DNA of 64,000 nt from Desulfovibrio sp. TomC (GCF_000801335.2 NZ_JSEH01000020.1:21776-85775), one strand, 5' to 3'. Positions 30,379 through 39,463 are shown, counted from the first letter of the stretch. Notes: generated by a model not told the origin, from the sequence alone. Translations and numbers: made by a program.

Positions 30379-32583
30379 ATGCGCATATCTCCTCTCCATT
30401 GTCCCAGGGAAAAAGTCTTCACTGGCTTGGCAACAGTCGTTTTCCTCTGCCTGCCCCTGATCTTGCCCGCCTCCCTTTGGGCAGACACCGACTCGGACAT
30501 GCTCCTGTTGACCATGGCGTCGCACACTCCCCGAAGAGCCAAGACGAGCAAGGTGCTCGGCCCCCAGGGCGGCACACTTGCCGTCGCGGGGATATCCGTC
30601 TCCGTTCCGCCCGGGGCTCTCGGCTCGGACCGCGCTGTCACTCTGCAACAGGTTGATCCTTCCGGCTATTATGGCGCATCCGGCTCCCGAGCCTACAACC
30701 TGGAAATGGGAACCGGGGGGCATTGCCTGCCCGTGGCAGTGGCCATCACAGGCGTATCAGGGGGGGATCGGAGCATGGCCGTGGCCCTCGGCGATGTCCT
30801 GGATGACGGATCGGGCGTGGCAAGCCGCCCGCTTCCCAGGCTCGTCTCCGGCAACGTGCAAGGCGGAATCCTGCGCGTATCCATTCCTGCGACCGAAACC
30901 TGCGAAACTGCGGCCAGCACACGCGGCCTGAAACTCGCCTCCCCCGCCGTGGAATCCTTCAGCCTCGAGTTAGCTCCGGACTGGCTGACCACGCCGCGCG
31001 GACAATTCGTTGTCTACCACCCAACAGCGCTGCTGGGTTCGGCACTCGTCGAGGACATCATACGCTACGCTCAGGAGGCCTCAAGGAAGCTCACGGGAAT
31101 GGGCTTCGAATTCGCGGATACGCTCGACTTCCCCGTCACGATCAACCTTGTCCATGGCCTGGGCGCGCGAGACGGCGAGAGCGGCATCCCCCTGTACGGC
31201 AAGGCCTATGGATACCTCAACATCAACCTTGACCGCTGCATTCCTGGAAACATGGACAACGTCAGGGCCACCGTCGGGCACGAATTCTTCCATCTTGTCC
31301 AGAACACGTATGATCCACGCTTCAGCATCGCCATCCGCCACCCCTCGGCCACGCCTTTCTTTCTATGGCTGGCCGAGGCCAGTTCCGTATGGTTCGAAGC
31401 CGGCATGCTGGACAATTCCGACTACGTTTCGCCCGTGTTCACCCTGAACATTGATACCATGCGCAACGGGCTGGAAACCTACGGCAACGACAGGACCGGG
31501 GCGCAAAATCGGGGCTACTGGGCGTCGGGGTTCCAGCGCTACCTGAACAGCCAGCACACCGGCGGGCTGGTGCCCTTGATCTGGAGGAAGGTGCGGGCCC
31601 AGGGGGCAACTCCGAATGATTACAGCGACCTGCGCGCGGTGTTCGAAGCGCTCGCCTCCCCCGACAGCGTGGCTCAGGATTGGCGCTGCTACGTCGGCAA
31701 ATTCATTTCAGGCAGCACCGGCTATCCCGGCTGGCCCCAGCCGGCCAGCAACGCCACCTTGTACCCCGACGGCTCGACCGCAGTCATGACCCAGCCCTCG
31801 TTGGAACCCTTCTCGGCCCAAAAAATTTCCATTATTTTCAGAAATGACGTCAGCCAGGACTTCCAAATCAGCGCATTGGCCCAGAGTCCGGTCATTTCCT
31901 TTTCCCTGTATCACGGCAAAGCCCAGGCCGGTCCCTTCCAATTCCTGGCGGATCTGGTTCCCGGTTCTCCCCGGACCGTGACGGCCAGCCATGGCGACAT
32001 CTATCTGGTGGCCGTCGCCAACACCGACACGCAAGCCCCCTACCAGGCACCGGCCCAGGCCACGGTGCTGGTGGGGTCAAGCAGCCATGCGGACTGCGTC
32101 TGGTGCCCGGACGTACCAGCCAATGCCATTGTTGATTTAAAGCCAGATCTCAGCTTGATACGATGGACACACCCGACAGCGGGATATTTTATGGCCACCG
32201 CTTACTATTACGACCAACAATTACAGCATATACAAAGCGCTATATGCAATTGGGAGAATGGCTACCAACAGGCACAATACGATTACTACGAAGATGGAGC
32301 ATTAATGATGCGAAGTTATTTTGACCAAGAAGGCAAATATAACGGGCAGAAGATTGGTTACTACCAAAATGGCTACCCCTGGTGGATACACCCGTACGAC
32401 CATGGTTATCTGGAAGGTCAGCTTCTTGGGTATTGGGATAATGGAAACATACGATACCGATACGACAGATACACCCATGGTGTCATGAGCGGCTACCTGA
32501 CCACCTACGATGCGGGTGGCGCTTGTTTGTCTCGAGAAAGATGGGTGAATGGTTCACCCCAATACACTGAATCCTGCCCGTGA
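30379..32583 (+). CDS. Secreted zinc metallopeptidase-like protein with YwqK/MORN-like repeats
   Basis: A 734-residue exported protein. A signal peptide (about 1-37) is followed by a ZU5-like beta module (about 55-120; GGTLAVAGISVSVPPGAL). The middle holds a gluzincin-like motif, HEFFH at 301-305 with Glu333 in LAEASSVWFEAG as likely third zinc ligand. The C-terminal 120 residues are rich in Tyr, Trp, Asn and Gly in short periodic repeats resembling YwqK/MORN_2 modules. The DNA for this tail (about 32190-32500) is clearly AT-richer than the rest, hinting at separate origin. The start follows AAGGAG; the frame is open 53 codons upstream. Peptidase activity is inferred from the motif only. Confidence 0.75.
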   Translation: MRISPLHCPREKVFTGLATVVFLCLPLILPASLWADTDSDMLLLTMASHTPRRAKTSKVLGPQGGTLAVAGISVSVPPGALGSDRAVTLQQVDPSGYYGASGSRAYNLEMGTGGHCLPVAVAITGVSGGDRSMAVALGDVLDDGSGVASRPLPRLVSGNVQGGILRVSIPATETCETAASTRGLKLASPAVESFSLELAPDWLTTPRGQFVVYHPTALLGSALVEDIIRYAQEASRKLTGMGFEFADTLDFPVTINLVHGLGARDGESGIPLYGKAYGYLNINLDRCIPGNMDNVRATVGHEFFHLVQNTYDPRFSIAIRHPSATPFFLWLAEASSVWFEAGMLDNSDYVSPVFTLNIDTMRNGLETYGNDRTGAQNRGYWASGFQRYLNSQHTGGLVPLIWRKVRAQGATPNDYSDLRAVFEALASPDSVAQDWRCYVGKFISGSTGYPGWPQPASNATLYPDGSTAVMTQPSLEPFSAQKISIIFRNDVSQDFQISALAQSPVISFSLYHGKAQAGPFQFLADLVPGSPRTVTASHGDIYLVAVANTDTQAPYQAPAQATVLVGSSSHADCVWCPDVPANAIVDLKPDLSLIRWTHPTAGYFMATAYYYDQQLQHIQSAICNWENGYQQAQYDYYEDGALMMRSYFDQEGKYNGQKIGYYQNGYPWWIHPYDHGYLEGQLLGYWDNGNIRYRYDRYTHGVMSGYLTTYDAGGACLSRERWVNGSPQYTESCP

Positions 32584-32949
32584 ACCAACCGGTGTGGCCT
32601 CCGCTCAAACGACTCCCAATCGTTTCCCGGGTCGCTTTAAATCGGATTTGTTTGCCGCAACATGGACGCCGACCAAGCTCGTTGTCGACCCACTTGTCAA
32701 TCAAGGTGCCGACCAAGCTGGGCAGAATCGGGTCTTCATGAGATCGCCTCTGTTCAAAAGTCCGCCCCCTCTCCTGCCACCCAACTCTCTTCCCAGGCGC
32801 CGGGAAAAGCTCGGGACGCATCCTCTTGTCCTTCCTCGCTTCCTGCTTATCTCTTGAGCCATTGCGGATAAAAAAGAATGCCCGTCTCGCCATTGAACCC
32901 AATCGTTCGGGCTACGGCGTCGCCCAGACATGTCCGCCGGAGGTTTCGC
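32584..32949. other. Gene-free stretch
   Basis: No supported gene, hairpin terminator or repeat copy was seen between the metallopeptidase and the MBL-fold gene, apart from the GGAGG ribosome binding site of the latter at its right end. Confidence 0.5.
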
Positions 32950-33702
32950 GTGGCCACATTCGTGATCCATCCCATTGTCCTTGGCACCAAGGAATTCGAC
33001 AAGGGCATGATGACCTATCAATTTGACTACGGGACGCCCTACACCATTCCCATTTACGGCTGGTATCTGGAAGGCGGCGGCAAGCGGGTGCTGGTCGATA
33101 CCGGCGAGATGCGGCCGGTGCAGTCGGCGGCCCGGGAGGCAGCCATTGGCGGGAAGATCCATACCCTGGATTCCGGGCTGGCCCAGTTTGGCCTGACCCC
33201 GGCGGACATCGACATCGTGGTGCACACCCATTTGCACAACGACCACTGCGAAAACGACGCCTTGTGCGAAAACGCGGTGTTCTACGCCCACGAGCAGGAA
33301 CTTAAACACATACGCGACCCGCATCCGCTCGATTTCCGCTACAACGAGGAATACGTCGAAGACGTCCTCGAAGCCGGGCAGATGCAGCCCCTGACCAGCG
33401 ACACGGAAATTTTGCCCGGTCTTCGGATGGTCCATACCCCGGCCCATACCGAGGGCGGCATGTCGGTCTTCGTGGACACCCCGGCCGGGCAGGCGGTCAT
33501 CACCGGGTTTTGCGTCATCCGGGAAAACCTCTTCCCGCCCAAGGCCGTAACGGCCCGGGAAATGGAGGTTATCCCGCCCGGCACCTGCGTCAATCCCTAC
33601 GCCGCCTACGACATCCTGCGCCGCATCAAGTCCGCAGCCGACATCGTCATTCTCCTGCACGAACCGTCGTTCGCCACAGGCGCACCCATCGGGCGCAACT
33701 GA
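32950..33702 (+). CDS. MBL-fold metallo-hydrolase (lactonase-like)
   Basis: A 250-residue metallo-beta-lactamase-fold hydrolase. The zinc motif HTHLHNDH is present, with further ligand regions HTPAHTEGG and the C-terminal LLHEPSF. The overall pattern resembles N-acyl homoserine lactonases (AttM/AiiA group), but these cannot be told from other lactonases by eye. The start was set at GTG 32950 because GGAGG lies 6 nt before it; the frame extends 24 codons upstream from an ATG at 32878 without a good site. No signal peptide is seen. Confidence 0.85.
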   Translation: MATFVIHPIVLGTKEFDKGMMTYQFDYGTPYTIPIYGWYLEGGGKRVLVDTGEMRPVQSAAREAAIGGKIHTLDSGLAQFGLTPADIDIVVHTHLHNDHCENDALCENAVFYAHEQELKHIRDPHPLDFRYNEEYVEDVLEAGQMQPLTSDTEILPGLRMVHTPAHTEGGMSVFVDTPAGQAVITGFCVIRENLFPPKAVTAREMEVIPPGTCVNPYAAYDILRRIKSAADIVILLHEPSFATGAPIGRN

Positions 33703-33734
33703 CCCGCGTCGTGCGCCAACCTGCCCGCGCCGCC

Positions 33735-35060
33735 TTATTGCCGAGGCGTCGCGGGCGCTTGACGGGGAATGGCCACTGTCACTGTCAAGCCTGCCTCCCG
33801 GCCGTTCGTGGCCGCAATGCGGCCGCCGTGGGCGCGCACGATGGCTTGGCACAGGCTCAGTCCCAGGCCGAAGCCGCCGGTATCCCGGGTACGCGAAGCA
33901 TCCACCCGGTAAAACGGCTCAAAAATATGGGGCAGGGCTTCGGCCGGGATACCCGGACCATGGTCGGCCACAGTCAGCACAACCCATTCCCGCTCCCCAG
34001 CCAGGGCCACAGCGATCGGGGCATCGCCTCCCCGCGAATACTTGCAGGCGTTGTCCAGCAGATTGCGCACCACCATGGCCAGTTTTTCACCGTCAGCCAT
34101 GACCCAGACCGGCTCTCCGGGCAGATCGACCGTGACCCCGGGCAGTGTATCGGCGTACCGGGCGGCAATGACTCCGGTCAGTTCGACCAGATCAACCGGA
34201 GCCGCGTGCACTGAGCGGACCTCGTGGCGCAGCCGGGCCGATTCGAGGATGGACACCACCATGACTTCCATGTCGTCCACATCCTCGCGCATGGCCTCGG
34301 CCCGCTCCCGGTCCGGCAGCAGTTCCAGGGCGAGTTTGAGGCGGGTGATCGGCGTTCGCAGCTCATGGCCAACGTCGATGAGCAGCCGTTTCTGGGCGCA
34401 AAGCGTCGCCCGAAGGGCCGATGTCATCTCATTGAAGGTCCGGCTCAGTTCCAAAAGCCCTCCGCCGCAGGTCTCCGGCACCTGATGGTCGTAAGCGCCG
34501 TCGCGAACCGCCGCCGCTCCCTCCGACAACCAGCGCACCGGCCGCAGCAGCCAGCGCATGACGCCGTAGCCGGCCAGGACCACCACCCAGGTCAGGGCCA
34601 GGGACAGGACGGCAAACAGACGAAAGGACGCCAATTCGGGCTCGGTGGGAAAGCTGTCAAAGGTGAGCGTGCTCCCGTCGGCAGCGGTCACCACCATGCG
34701 CCGGTGGCCGTGGACCACCCCGCCCGAAACGCCGTCGCCAAGAGGCCGCAAGGTGAGGTAGGCCTCGGGAAAATCCCCTGGCCGGCCAACACTCCAGCCC
34801 TGCTCCCCGCCAACAGTGACCCGAAGGGGCAGGTCGGCGACCAGGGCCTGCGCCTTGGCCCTGTCCGGCGGACTCCCCACAGCCTCGGCCAGAAACCGGG
34901 CATAGCGGGCCATATGCCGGCTGTCGGCGGTGTCGGCCCGGCTGTGGAAACGAATATAGAGCAGCCAGGTGCCGCAGTTGATGACCACCACCATGCACAG
35001 CATGACCAGCCCCAGGCGGGTAAAGATCGACTGCAGGTGGCGGCGCAGAAAATCAAGCAT
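33735..35060 (-). CDS. Sensor histidine kinase, CpxA/EnvZ-like
   Basis: A 441-residue membrane sensor kinase. It has two membrane helices (about 15-35 and 160-180) around a periplasmic domain of about 125 residues, a HAMP linker, a HisKA domain with the phospho-acceptor His in GHELRTPI, and an ATPase domain with N-box NLLDNACKYS, G1 DHGPGIP and G2 GGFGLGLS. It overlaps the response regulator gene by 8 nt. Start at 35060 follows AAGGCGG at good spacing; an ATG two codons upstream is an alternative. The CpxP-like neighbour suggests an envelope-stress signal. Confidence 0.9.
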   Translation of the reverse strand: MLDFLRRHLQSIFTRLGLVMLCMVVVINCGTWLLYIRFHSRADTADSRHMARYARFLAEAVGSPPDRAKAQALVADLPLRVTVGGEQGWSVGRPGDFPEAYLTLRPLGDGVSGGVVHGHRRMVVTAADGSTLTFDSFPTEPELASFRLFAVLSLALTWVVVLAGYGVMRWLLRPVRWLSEGAAAVRDGAYDHQVPETCGGGLLELSRTFNEMTSALRATLCAQKRLLIDVGHELRTPITRLKLALELLPDRERAEAMREDVDDMEVMVVSILESARLRHEVRSVHAAPVDLVELTGVIAARYADTLPGVTVDLPGEPVWVMADGEKLAMVVRNLLDNACKYSRGGDAPIAVALAGEREWVVLTVADHGPGIPAEALPHIFEPFYRVDASRTRDTGGFGLGLSLCQAIVRAHGGRIAATNGREAGLTVTVAIPRQAPATPRQ

Positions 35061-35760
35061 GTTCATCCGCCTTGGCAATAAAGACATAGCCCGCGCCGCG
35101 CACGGTTTTGATAAAGATGGGGGCCTTGGCGTCGTCGCCGAGCTTCTGGCGCAGCCGGCTCATGGCAATGTCTATCGAGCGGTTGTAAACGTCGCTTTCC
35201 AGACCCCGCAAGGCGCGCAACAGCGCATCGCGGTCGAGTACCCGCCCGGCATTGCCGGCCAAGAGGGATAGGGCCTCGAATTCCATGGTGGTCAGCCCCA
35301 GGGGAACTTCGTCGAGAAAGGCCTCCCTGGCCCCCCTGTCCACCCGCAGCCGGCCAAAGGACAGACTCTCGCCAACCGACTGCGCCTGGGCCGGCTCGCC
35401 CCGGCGCAGCACCGCCTGGATGCGGGCCACCAATTCGCGCGGCTCAAAGGGCTTGGGCACGTAATCGTCGGCCCCGATTTCCAGCCCGGCCACCCGGTCG
35501 GCCACGTCGGTGCGGGCGGTCAGCATGATAATGGGCGTTGCCCCGCGCCGGCGGATTTCCCGGCAGGCCTCAAAACCGTCGATGTCGGGTAGCATGAGGT
35601 CGAGGATGACCAGGGCCGGGGCAAAGGTCTCCAGGACGTCCAGCCCCTCCCGGGCATGGCCCACGGCTTTGACCTCAAAGCCAAAGGTGGCCAGATACTC
35701 GCGCAGGAGATCCTGGAGCCGCCTGTCGTCCTCGATAACCAAAATGCGTTTTGCGCCCAT
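35053..35760 (-). CDS. OmpR/PhoB-family response regulator, CpxR-like
   Basis: A 235-residue DNA-binding response regulator. The receiver domain shows acidic Asp11/Asp12, phospho-acceptor Asp54 in LVILDLMLPD, and the conserved Lys in DDYVPKPF. The C-terminal winged helix (about 135-230) ends RTVRGAGYVF as in OmpR-type proteins. It is encoded between the CpxP/Spy-like gene and the histidine kinase gene, with which it overlaps, so the three form an operon. Target sites are not known; a weak GTAAC-type pair in the upstream intergenic region may be one. Confidence 0.93.
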   Translation of the reverse strand: MGAKRILVIEDDRRLQDLLREYLATFGFEVKAVGHAREGLDVLETFAPALVILDLMLPDIDGFEACREIRRRGATPIIMLTARTDVADRVAGLEIGADDYVPKPFEPRELVARIQAVLRRGEPAQAQSVGESLSFGRLRVDRGAREAFLDEVPLGLTTMEFEALSLLAGNAGRVLDRDALLRALRGLESDVYNRSIDIAMSRLRQKLGDDAKAPIFIKTVRGAGYVFIAKADEHA

Positions 35761-35846
35761 GGCGTCTCCCTAACCGGCCGGCCGTGGATGGTCGGGTTTG
35801 CGGCAGACTGTAAAAGCACCAGACATGGTTGTGAACCCTAAAACGG

Positions 35847-36302
35847 TCACGGCAACGGCGCCTGACGCACCAGTCCCGCGCCCCGGCCCTGGCGTACCAG
35901 CCCGGCCAGACGCTGGCGCTGGACCGGGGTCAAAACGGCGTGGAAGGCCAAAAACCGGTCCCGGGCCAGGACATAGGCCCGCTCGGCCAGCCCCCGCTTT
36001 GCCGCATACAGATCGTTTAGGGACTCCCGGCCAACCCCGGGGGCGACCATGACCTCGGCCAGGGCGTCGCAGAACACGGCATTGCCGGCGGCCAAGGACG
36101 AAACGTCGTTGCGCTGCAAGGCCAGCGAGCAGGCCAGCATATGCCGCTGTTGCCCAGACAATTCCAGCGCACGCCGGGCCTGACGCAACGCTTCCAGGGG
36201 GGCAGGCGGCTCGCCCGGTCGCCCGGCCTCGTTCAAAAACAACTGCAAGCTGAGGCCGAAGCCAGCCAGAACCACGATCCACAAAACGACTGTCCAGTAC
36301 AT
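35847..36302 (-). CDS. CpxP/Spy-like periplasmic protein
   Basis: A 151-residue protein with an N-terminal membrane helix or uncleaved signal (about 3-22) and a long helical periplasmic region. The LTPVQRQRLAGL segment near the C-terminus matches the LTxxQ motif of CpxP/Spy chaperones, which bind unfolded envelope proteins or restrain the CpxA sensor. The start ATG follows GGAGG at 7 nt. It is the first gene of an operon with a CpxR-like regulator and CpxA-like kinase, which strongly supports the assignment despite low sequence conservation in this family. Confidence 0.7.
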   Translation of the reverse strand: MYWTVVLWIVVLAGFGLSLQLFLNEAGRPGEPPAPLEALRQARRALELSGQQRHMLACSLALQRNDVSSLAAGNAVFCDALAEVMVAPGVGRESLNDLYAAKRGLAERAYVLARDRFLAFHAVLTPVQRQRLAGLVRQGRGAGLVRQAPLP

Positions 36303-36400
36303 GGCGCACCTCCGCACGGCAGCGGCCGGGGAAACCGGCCAAGCCTGCCCTGAGGGTCTACCCGGCGGATCGGTTCCTGGCTTTTCCGGCCGGCAACGGT

Positions 36401-36443
36401 TTGTAACGAAATGTGTCGGCCGGGACGCAACAGTCTGTTACAA
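36401..36443. promoter_or_regulatory. Inverted TTGTAAC/GTTACAA pair in divergent region
   Basis: TTGTAAC (36401-36407) and GTTACAA (36437-36443) are perfect inverted arms 29 nt apart, about 90-140 nt from the start codons on both sides. GTAAC-N5-GTGTC at the left arm weakly resembles the GTAAA-N5-GTAAA CpxR box. Confidence 0.35.
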
Positions 36444-36530
36444 TCCGTTTCACCCCGGAGAAGCACGACGGAGGCCATGTCGGCATTGTCCGGTCGCGGT
36501 CGAACCCGTGGCCGCACAAGGAGACGCATC

Positions 36531-36908
36531 ATGGAACAAACATCCGTCACCCAGGAAATCCTCGACGCCTTCCACCTCATGTGGGATCTGCACCCCGGAC
36601 CGGTCATGCTGGTGCGGGCCAACCGCGAAATCGTGGCCGTCAATGCCACGGGCAAGGAACTCGGCATCCCAGAGGGCAGCAAGTGCTTCACCCTGGCCGG
36701 ACGCAACAGCCTGTGCAAAAACTGCAAAGGCAACGCCGCCCTGGCCGACGGCACGGCCAAGCGTTCCGGAACCTACTCTGAAAGCTACGGCGGCTTCGTT
36801 GACGGCTACTGGACGCCCCTGGTCGGGGTTCCCGGCCTGTTCCTCCACTACGCCAACAATATTTCCGAATACGTCCGCCCCGAGCTTCTGGTCCCGGCCG
36901 CAGACTGA
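36531..36908 (+). CDS. Small PAS-like protein with Cys-rich motif
   Basis: A 125-residue soluble protein. The N-terminal part (GPVMLVRANREIVAVNATGKEL, split across about residues 22-43) looks like the start of a PAS fold, and the C-terminal half keeps a PAS-like beta pattern. Three cysteines occur in the middle, one before and two in CKNC, which could bind iron, heme or form a disulfide. No output domain is attached. The start ATG follows AAGGAGA at good spacing and a strong terminator follows, so it is a real single-gene unit, divergent from the Cpx-like operon. I do not recognise a named family. Confidence 0.7.
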   Translation: MEQTSVTQEILDAFHLMWDLHPGPVMLVRANREIVAVNATGKELGIPEGSKCFTLAGRNSLCKNCKGNAALADGTAKRSGTYSESYGGFVDGYWTPLVGVPGLFLHYANNISEYVRPELLVPAAD

Positions 36909-36919
36909 CCCCCGAACGC

Positions 36920-36969
36920 CCTAGAGAAAAGAGCCGGCCCCCGTTTGGGGACCGGCTCTTTTCTCTAGG
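36920..36969. terminator. Strong hairpin terminator after the PAS-like gene
   Basis: Arms of 18 bp, CCTAGAGAAAAGAGCCGG and its exact complement, are extended by CCCC/GGGG around a GTTT loop. The TCTTTTCTC part of the right arm provides the T-rich tail. It can work on both strands. Confidence 0.85.
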
Positions 36970-37209
36970 GCGCGGCAAGGGCCGGCAGACCGACGGGCAG
37001 CGGCTGCGCGGGCAGGGTATCGGTCTCCCTGCCCGCCCGGGGGAAGTGCCTCCTTGCGACCGCGCCGGCCACCGTGACGGTTTACTGTCCGGGCGCGGCT
37101 GGCCAAGTGTCGCGTTCGCAACAAATCAGTCCGGTTTTTTGCGAAACGTAAAAACGCACCCGAACGAGTTTCGGCAGCGCGTGACAGCCAGGAAGGCTGC
37201 AGCGCGCGC

Positions 37210-37917
37210 TTACAGGCTTGGATGGTAGCGGGTGGGATCGGCCACGCCGGCTTCCTCGAAGCCCTTTTTGCGCAGCAGGCAGCTGTCGCAGCGGCCGCAG
37301 GCCAGACCAGCCGGATCAGGATCGTAGCAGGAATGGGTCAGACCGTAGTCCACGCCAAGGCGGGTCCCCAGGCGCACGATGTCGGCCTTGGACAGCCTTA
37401 AAAGCGGCGTGTGGATGCGGATATGAAGCCGCCCTTCCACCGCTTCCTTGACGGCCAGATTGGCCATGGCCTCAAAGGCGGCCACGAATTCCGGCCGGCA
37501 GTCGGGATAGCCGGAATAGTCCAGGGCGTTGACGCCGATAAAGATGTCGCTGGCCCCCAGGACCTCGGCCCAACCGAGGGCCATGGACAGGAAAATGGTG
37601 TTGCGGGCCGGCACGTAGGTGACCGGAATCTCGGACTCCATGGCGGCCGTGTCGCGGTCCTTGGGCACGGCGATGTCGGCGGTCAGGGCCGAACCGCCTA
37701 TGGCCCCAAGGGGCAGGGGCAGGATCAAATGGGCGTGGGGCGCCATGGCCTTGGCCACGCGCCTGGCCGCCTCGATCTCGACGATGTGGCGCTGCCCGTA
37801 GGCAAAGCTCAAGGCGCAGGGCAAAAAGCCCTGCTCCCGGGCCACAGCCAGACAGGTGGTGGAATCAAGGCCCCCGGAAAAAAGGACCACGGCTTTTTTC
37901 TGTGCTTGTGCGGTCAT
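37210..37917 (-). CDS. queC: 7-cyano-7-deazaguanine synthase
   Basis: A 235-residue enzyme that converts 7-carboxy-7-deazaguanine to preQ0 with ammonia and ATP in queuosine synthesis. The ATP-pyrophosphatase loop SGGLDSTT is at residues 14-21, and a C-terminal zinc site has CGRCDSC plus an upstream Cys. The start ATG follows GAGGGAG, 10 nt after queE. It is the last gene of the queD-queE-queC operon. Confidence 0.96.
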   Translation of the reverse strand: MTAQAQKKAVVLFSGGLDSTTCLAVAREQGFLPCALSFAYGQRHIVEIEAARRVAKAMAPHAHLILPLPLGAIGGSALTADIAVPKDRDTAAMESEIPVTYVPARNTIFLSMALGWAEVLGASDIFIGVNALDYSGYPDCRPEFVAAFEAMANLAVKEAVEGRLHIRIHTPLLRLSKADIVRLGTRLGVDYGLTHSCYDPDPAGLACGRCDSCLLRKKGFEEAGVADPTRYHPSL

Positions 37918-37927
37918 GGCCGCTCCC

Positions 37928-38560
37928 TCAGACGCCCCGGGCATCGGGGCTCCAGATGTATTTGTGCAGTTGCAGGGACAACCGGGCGCGCACCGTGTCG
38001 GCCAGCATCCAGGCGGCCAGCCTGGCCGGATCAAGGAGGCCCGGGACGGGCGAGAAATGGACCATGCGCCCGGTCCAGACCCGGGCGGCGATCTCCCGGG
38101 CAAAGTCGTAATCGGCCCGGTCGGTCAGGACGAATTTGACCTCGTCGCGGGGGCGCAGCCGGTCCAGGTTGGCGTAATCGTTTCGCCCCTCCATGCCGCT
38201 GCCCGGACATTTGACGTCCATGACGGCCACGGCCCGGGCATCGAGTCCTCGGATGTCCAGGCTGCCGTTGGTCTCGACCAGCACGGTCAGTCCGGCGTCG
38301 GCCAGGGCGGCCACGAGATGCGGCGTCTCAGGAGCCAGCAGCGGTTCACCGCCGGTAATCTCGACCAGCGGCAGGCCAAGGGCCATCAGCGCAGCCACGG
38401 CGTCGGCCACGGCCATGTCGGCAAAGGAGTCGCCGGCATAGCGCGTGTCGCACCAGGAGCAGGCCAGATTACAGCCGGACAGGCGCAGAAAGCCGCACGG
38501 CCAGCCGGCAAAGCTCGACTCGCCCTGGATGCTGGCGAAAATTTCGTGGACTTTCAGCAT
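37928..38560 (-). CDS. queE: 7-carboxy-7-deazaguanine synthase
   Basis: A 210-residue radical SAM enzyme that contracts the pterin ring to 7-carboxy-7-deazaguanine. The 4Fe-4S cluster motif CNLACSWC (CxxxCxxC) and the glycine-rich EITGGEPLL motif are present. It is a compact member, as expected for QueE. The start ATG overlaps the end of queD by 7 nt, so translation is probably coupled. Confidence 0.96.
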   Translation of the reverse strand: MLKVHEIFASIQGESSFAGWPCGFLRLSGCNLACSWCDTRYAGDSFADMAVADAVAALMALGLPLVEITGGEPLLAPETPHLVAALADAGLTVLVETNGSLDIRGLDARAVAVMDVKCPGSGMEGRNDYANLDRLRPRDEVKFVLTDRADYDFAREIAARVWTGRMVHFSPVPGLLDPARLAAWMLADTVRARLSLQLHKYIWSPDARGV

Positions 38561-38931
38561 GGGTCGTTACGGTAGGCGGCGGACAGGCCCTTGCTTTCCT
38601 CGACCCGCACCTGAAGGACGCGCACCCGGTCGTCGCCCAGACGAGCTTGCAACCGGCCGAAAATCCAGGCCGCCAGGACCTCGGCCGTTGGCGGCGACAG
38701 TTCGGGATGGTCGTTTAAGCAGGCGTGGTCCAGGCCGGAAAAGGCTTCGTTCATGGCGGCGCGCACGGCCATGAAATCGGCCACCATGCCGTCGACGAGA
38801 CAGGTGGCCCCAAGTTCGGCCACGACCTCGAAATTGTGGCCGTGCATGGCGGCGCACGGCCCGGGATGGTTGGGCAGGCGATGGGCGGCGCTAAAGGAAC
38901 CGGAAACGGCAATGGTGTAAAGCGGGGCCAT
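38554..38931 (-). CDS. queD: 6-carboxy-5,6,7,8-tetrahydropterin synthase
   Basis: A 125-residue enzyme of the 6-pyruvoyl-tetrahydropterin synthase family, catalysing the second step of queuosine precursor synthesis from dihydroneopterin triphosphate. Zinc ligands are seen in FSAAHRL and MHGHNF, with the nearby PCAAMH cysteine, and the C-terminal VEESKG motif is present. It heads the queDEC operon. The ATG at 38931 follows GGGAGAG; a longer frame starts nine codons upstream. It is divergent from queF. Confidence 0.95.
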   Translation of the reverse strand: MAPLYTIAVSGSFSAAHRLPNHPGPCAAMHGHNFEVVAELGATCLVDGMVADFMAVRAAMNEAFSGLDHACLNDHPELSPPTAEVLAAWIFGRLQARLGDDRVRVLQVRVEESKGLSAAYRNDPC

Positions 38932-39037
38932 AGGGGTCTCTCCCTGGTCATTGAACATCGGGGCCGGGAACGGTATGGAGGCGGGGCCTTCGTGTCAAGA
39001 CAACCACGGCCCCACCCGGCCGTCAAGGAGACTTCCC

Positions 39038-39463
39038 ATGTCGCACCCGGTTCCCAAAGACGATGTCAGCACACTCAAAACCCTGGGCCAGGGGGCAACG
39101 GTCTACCCCCACACCGTCTCGCCCGGCCTGCTCGAGACCTTTCCCAACGCCTTCCCGGGCCGGCCCTATACCGTGACCTTTTCCAGCGACGAATTCACGA
39201 GCCTTTGCCCCAAAACCGGCCAGCCCGACTTCGGCACCATCTCCATCCGCTACGTGCCGGATGCACTGTGCATCGAATCGAAGTCGCTCAAGCTGTATCT
39301 GTTTAGCTACCGCGACGAAGGCGCCTTCATGGAAACCCTGACCAACCGCATCCTCGATGATCTCGTGGAGGCGGCCTCCCCCCTGGAAATGGAAGTGACC
39401 GGCGATTTCGCGGCCCGGGGCGGCATCACCATCTCGGTCACGGCCACCTACCAGAAGCGCTAA
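39038..39463 (+). CDS. queF: NADPH-dependent preQ0 reductase
   Basis: A 141-residue type I QueF that reduces the nitrile of preQ0 to preQ1, the base inserted into tRNA. The catalytic Cys lies in SLCPKTGQPDFG, and the C-terminal GGITISVTATY is typical. The ATG follows AAGGAGA. With queD-queE-queC divergent from it, the window encodes the steps from the pterin to preQ1; folE, tgt and queA are not in the window. The 106-bp region between queD and queF shows no preQ1 riboswitch core. Confidence 0.95.
   Translation: MSHPVPKDDVSTLKTLGQGATVYPHTVSPGLLETFPNAFPGRPYTVTFSSDEFTSLCPKTGQPDFGTISIRYVPDALCIESKSLKLYLFSYRDEGAFMETLTNRILDDLVEAASPLEMEVTGDFAARGGITISVTATYQKR

Noticed and set aside
26532..32583. Genomic island inserted at tRNA-Ser
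   Set aside because: No integrase gene and no second copy of the tRNA 3' end was seen downstream, so insertion at the tRNA is not supported.
38932..39037. Possible preQ1 riboswitch between queD and queF
   Set aside because: No CUA/AAAAAACUA-type pseudoknot core was found; only GC-rich sequence and ribosome binding sites.
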